64,000 nt of DNA from an uncultured Gammaproteobacteria bacterium. Its GTDB lineage: Bacteria > Pseudomonadota > Gammaproteobacteria > Eutrophobiales > Eutrophobiaceae. Location of the stretch: positions 248,001 through 312,000 of the forward strand of contig CALSOP010000002.1 of NCBI GenBank assembly GCA_943788005.1, read 5' to 3'. This document shows, one piece after another, positions 62,619 through 64,000 of the stretch (position 1 is the stretch's first letter; each line of letters begins with the position of its first letter). Below the pieces are notes generated by a model. The model saw nothing but the letters and a program-made list of their open reading frames with translations, was not told the origin of the DNA and did not search any database. A program made the translations under genes and the position numbers.

Positions 62619-64000
62619 ATGCATCAATCCACACTGGCACAATTATCAACTGCACTTGAATCGAATCAGATCAATAGCGAAGAATTAACACGTCTTTATC
62701 TTGAACGCTGTAAACAATTTAATGAATCATTAAATTGTTTTATTACCATCAATGAAGAGTTGGCATTAGCTCAAGCAAATGCTGCTGACAAACTTCGTGC
62801 CGCTGGGAATGCCTCACCATTAACAGGTATCCCCATTGCGCAAAAAGATATCTTTTGCACCAAGGGTATAAAAACATCCTGTGGCTCAAAGATGTTAGAT
62901 AATTTTATTGCACCCTATGATGCAACTGTTATCGAAAAAATGAATGCCGCCGGAATAGTAAACATAGGTAAAACCAACATGGATGAGTTCGCCATGGGTT
63001 CATCCAATGAAACCAGTTTTTATGGTGCGGTTAAAAACCCATGGGATCAAGACACTGTCCCCGGTGGGTCATCGGGTGGTTCGGCAAGTGCTGTTGCCGC
63101 TCGCTTAAGTCCTGCAGCAACAGGCACTGATACCGGTGGTTCAATTAGACAGCCTGCTTCACTTTGTGGCATAACCGGCCTGAAACCCACCTATGGAAGG
63201 GTTTCCCGCTATGGCATGATCGCCTTTGCATCTAGTCTTGATCAAGGAGGGCCAATGACCCAGACCGCTGAAGACGCGGCCTTAATGATGAATGTGATCG
63301 CTGGTTTTGATGAACGCGACTCAACCTCTGCCGAACATCCGGTTGATGATTACACGACAAAATTAAATGACTCAATTGATGGCCTAAAGATTGGACTACC
63401 AAAAGAATATTTTGGTGAAGGTCTCGATAGCAATATTGCCAAGTGTGTTGAAGATGGCATTAAAGAACTGGAAAAGCTTGGTGCAACTTGCAAAGAAATA
63501 GAATTACCTAATACAGAACTCTCGATTCCTGCTTATTATGTTGTTGCGCCAGCAGAGTGTTCATCAAACCTGTCACGTTTTGATGGCGTGCGTTTCGGGC
63601 ATCGATGTGAAGATCCAAAAGATCTTTCTGATCTATATTGTCGTAGTCGTGGTGAAGGTTTTGGTAAAGAAGTGAAACGCCGCATTATGATCGGTGCTTA
63701 TGTTTTATCTGCCGGTTATTACGATGCGTATTATTTAAAGGCGCAACAAATCAGACATCTTATTCGTGATGATTTTCAAAATGCACTCAAAGATGTTGAT
63801 GTCATTGCTGGACCAACAGCAACAGGCACTGCATTTAAATTAAATGAGATGATAGATGACCCCATCAGTATGTACCTGTCCGATCTCTATACGGTCTCGG
63901 TTAATCTTGCAGGTCTACCTGCCATCTCTGTACCCGCTGGTTTTGTAAACAACTTACCGGTCGGTATGCAGTTGATAGGGAATTATTTTGAAGAATCGAG
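62619..64000 (+). CDS. gatA: Asp/Glu-tRNA amidotransferase subunit A (runs off window)
   Basis: [24 protein letters not shown]..., [53 protein letters not shown]. Confidence 0.97.
   Translation, partial: MHQSTLAQLSTALESNQINSEELTRLYLERCKQFNESLNCFITINEELALAQANAADKLRAAGNASPLTGIPIAQKDIFCTKGIKTSCGSKMLDNFIAPYDATVIEKMNAAGIVNIGKTNMDEFAMGSSNETSFYGAVKNPWDQDTVPGGSSGGSASAVAARLSPAATGTDTGGSIRQPASLCGITGLKPTYGRVSRYGMIAFASSLDQGGPMTQTAEDAALMMNVIAGFDERDSTSAEHPVDDYTTKLNDSIDGLKIGLPKEYFGEGLDSNIAKCVEDGIKELEKLGATCKEIELPNTELSIPAYYVVAPAECSSNLSRFDGVRFGHRCEDPKDLSDLYCRSRGEGFGKEVKRRIMIGAYVLSAGYYDAYYLKAQQIRHLIRDDFQNALKDVDVIAGPTATGTAFKLNEMIDDPISMYLSDLYTVSVNLAGLPAISVPAGFVNNLPVGMQLIGNYFEES

Overview
64 kb of a gammaproteobacterial chromosome. 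The identification rests on conserved gene order: recA-recX-alaS-lysC-csrA-tRNA-Ser-tRNA-Arg, guaB-guaA-tadA, lipA-lipB, and dat-dacA-rlpA-mltB-rodA-mrdA-mreDCB | gatC-gatA. Accessory content: (i) a Gram-negative sortase plus sortase-target module at the left edge. (ii) Two near-identical 1501-bp IS copies whose four flanks are four different truncated genes (KefB-like, Aer-like MCP, NapA, TolC-like). No target duplications are visible and no matching halves occur in the window, so this is either IS-mediated rearrangement or an assembly artefact. (iii) An integration hot-spot at tRNA-Arg(ACG). It has one well-delimited 5.8-kb element with 18-bp att repeats, carrying two XRE regulators, a Rep_trans-type initiator, small ORFs and a large serine recombinase, plus older tRNA/att remnants to its left. 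These suggest tandem accretion that includes a Ser/Thr kinase-cNMP-binding fusion gene. The recombinase ORF runs into the tRNA. Reconstructing the excised circle in silico gives it a different C-terminus (...RKDKSGHWEELLVINI*). A homologous tail of the same length (RNDNSGHWIEKIYLTI*) lies at 23407-23457. (iv) A WYL-domain regulator divergent from recA. (v) GGA-loop hairpin repeats of unknown function. No CRISPR array, rRNA operon or complete prophage was seen. All product names come from reading motifs and conserved gene order; no database search was run.
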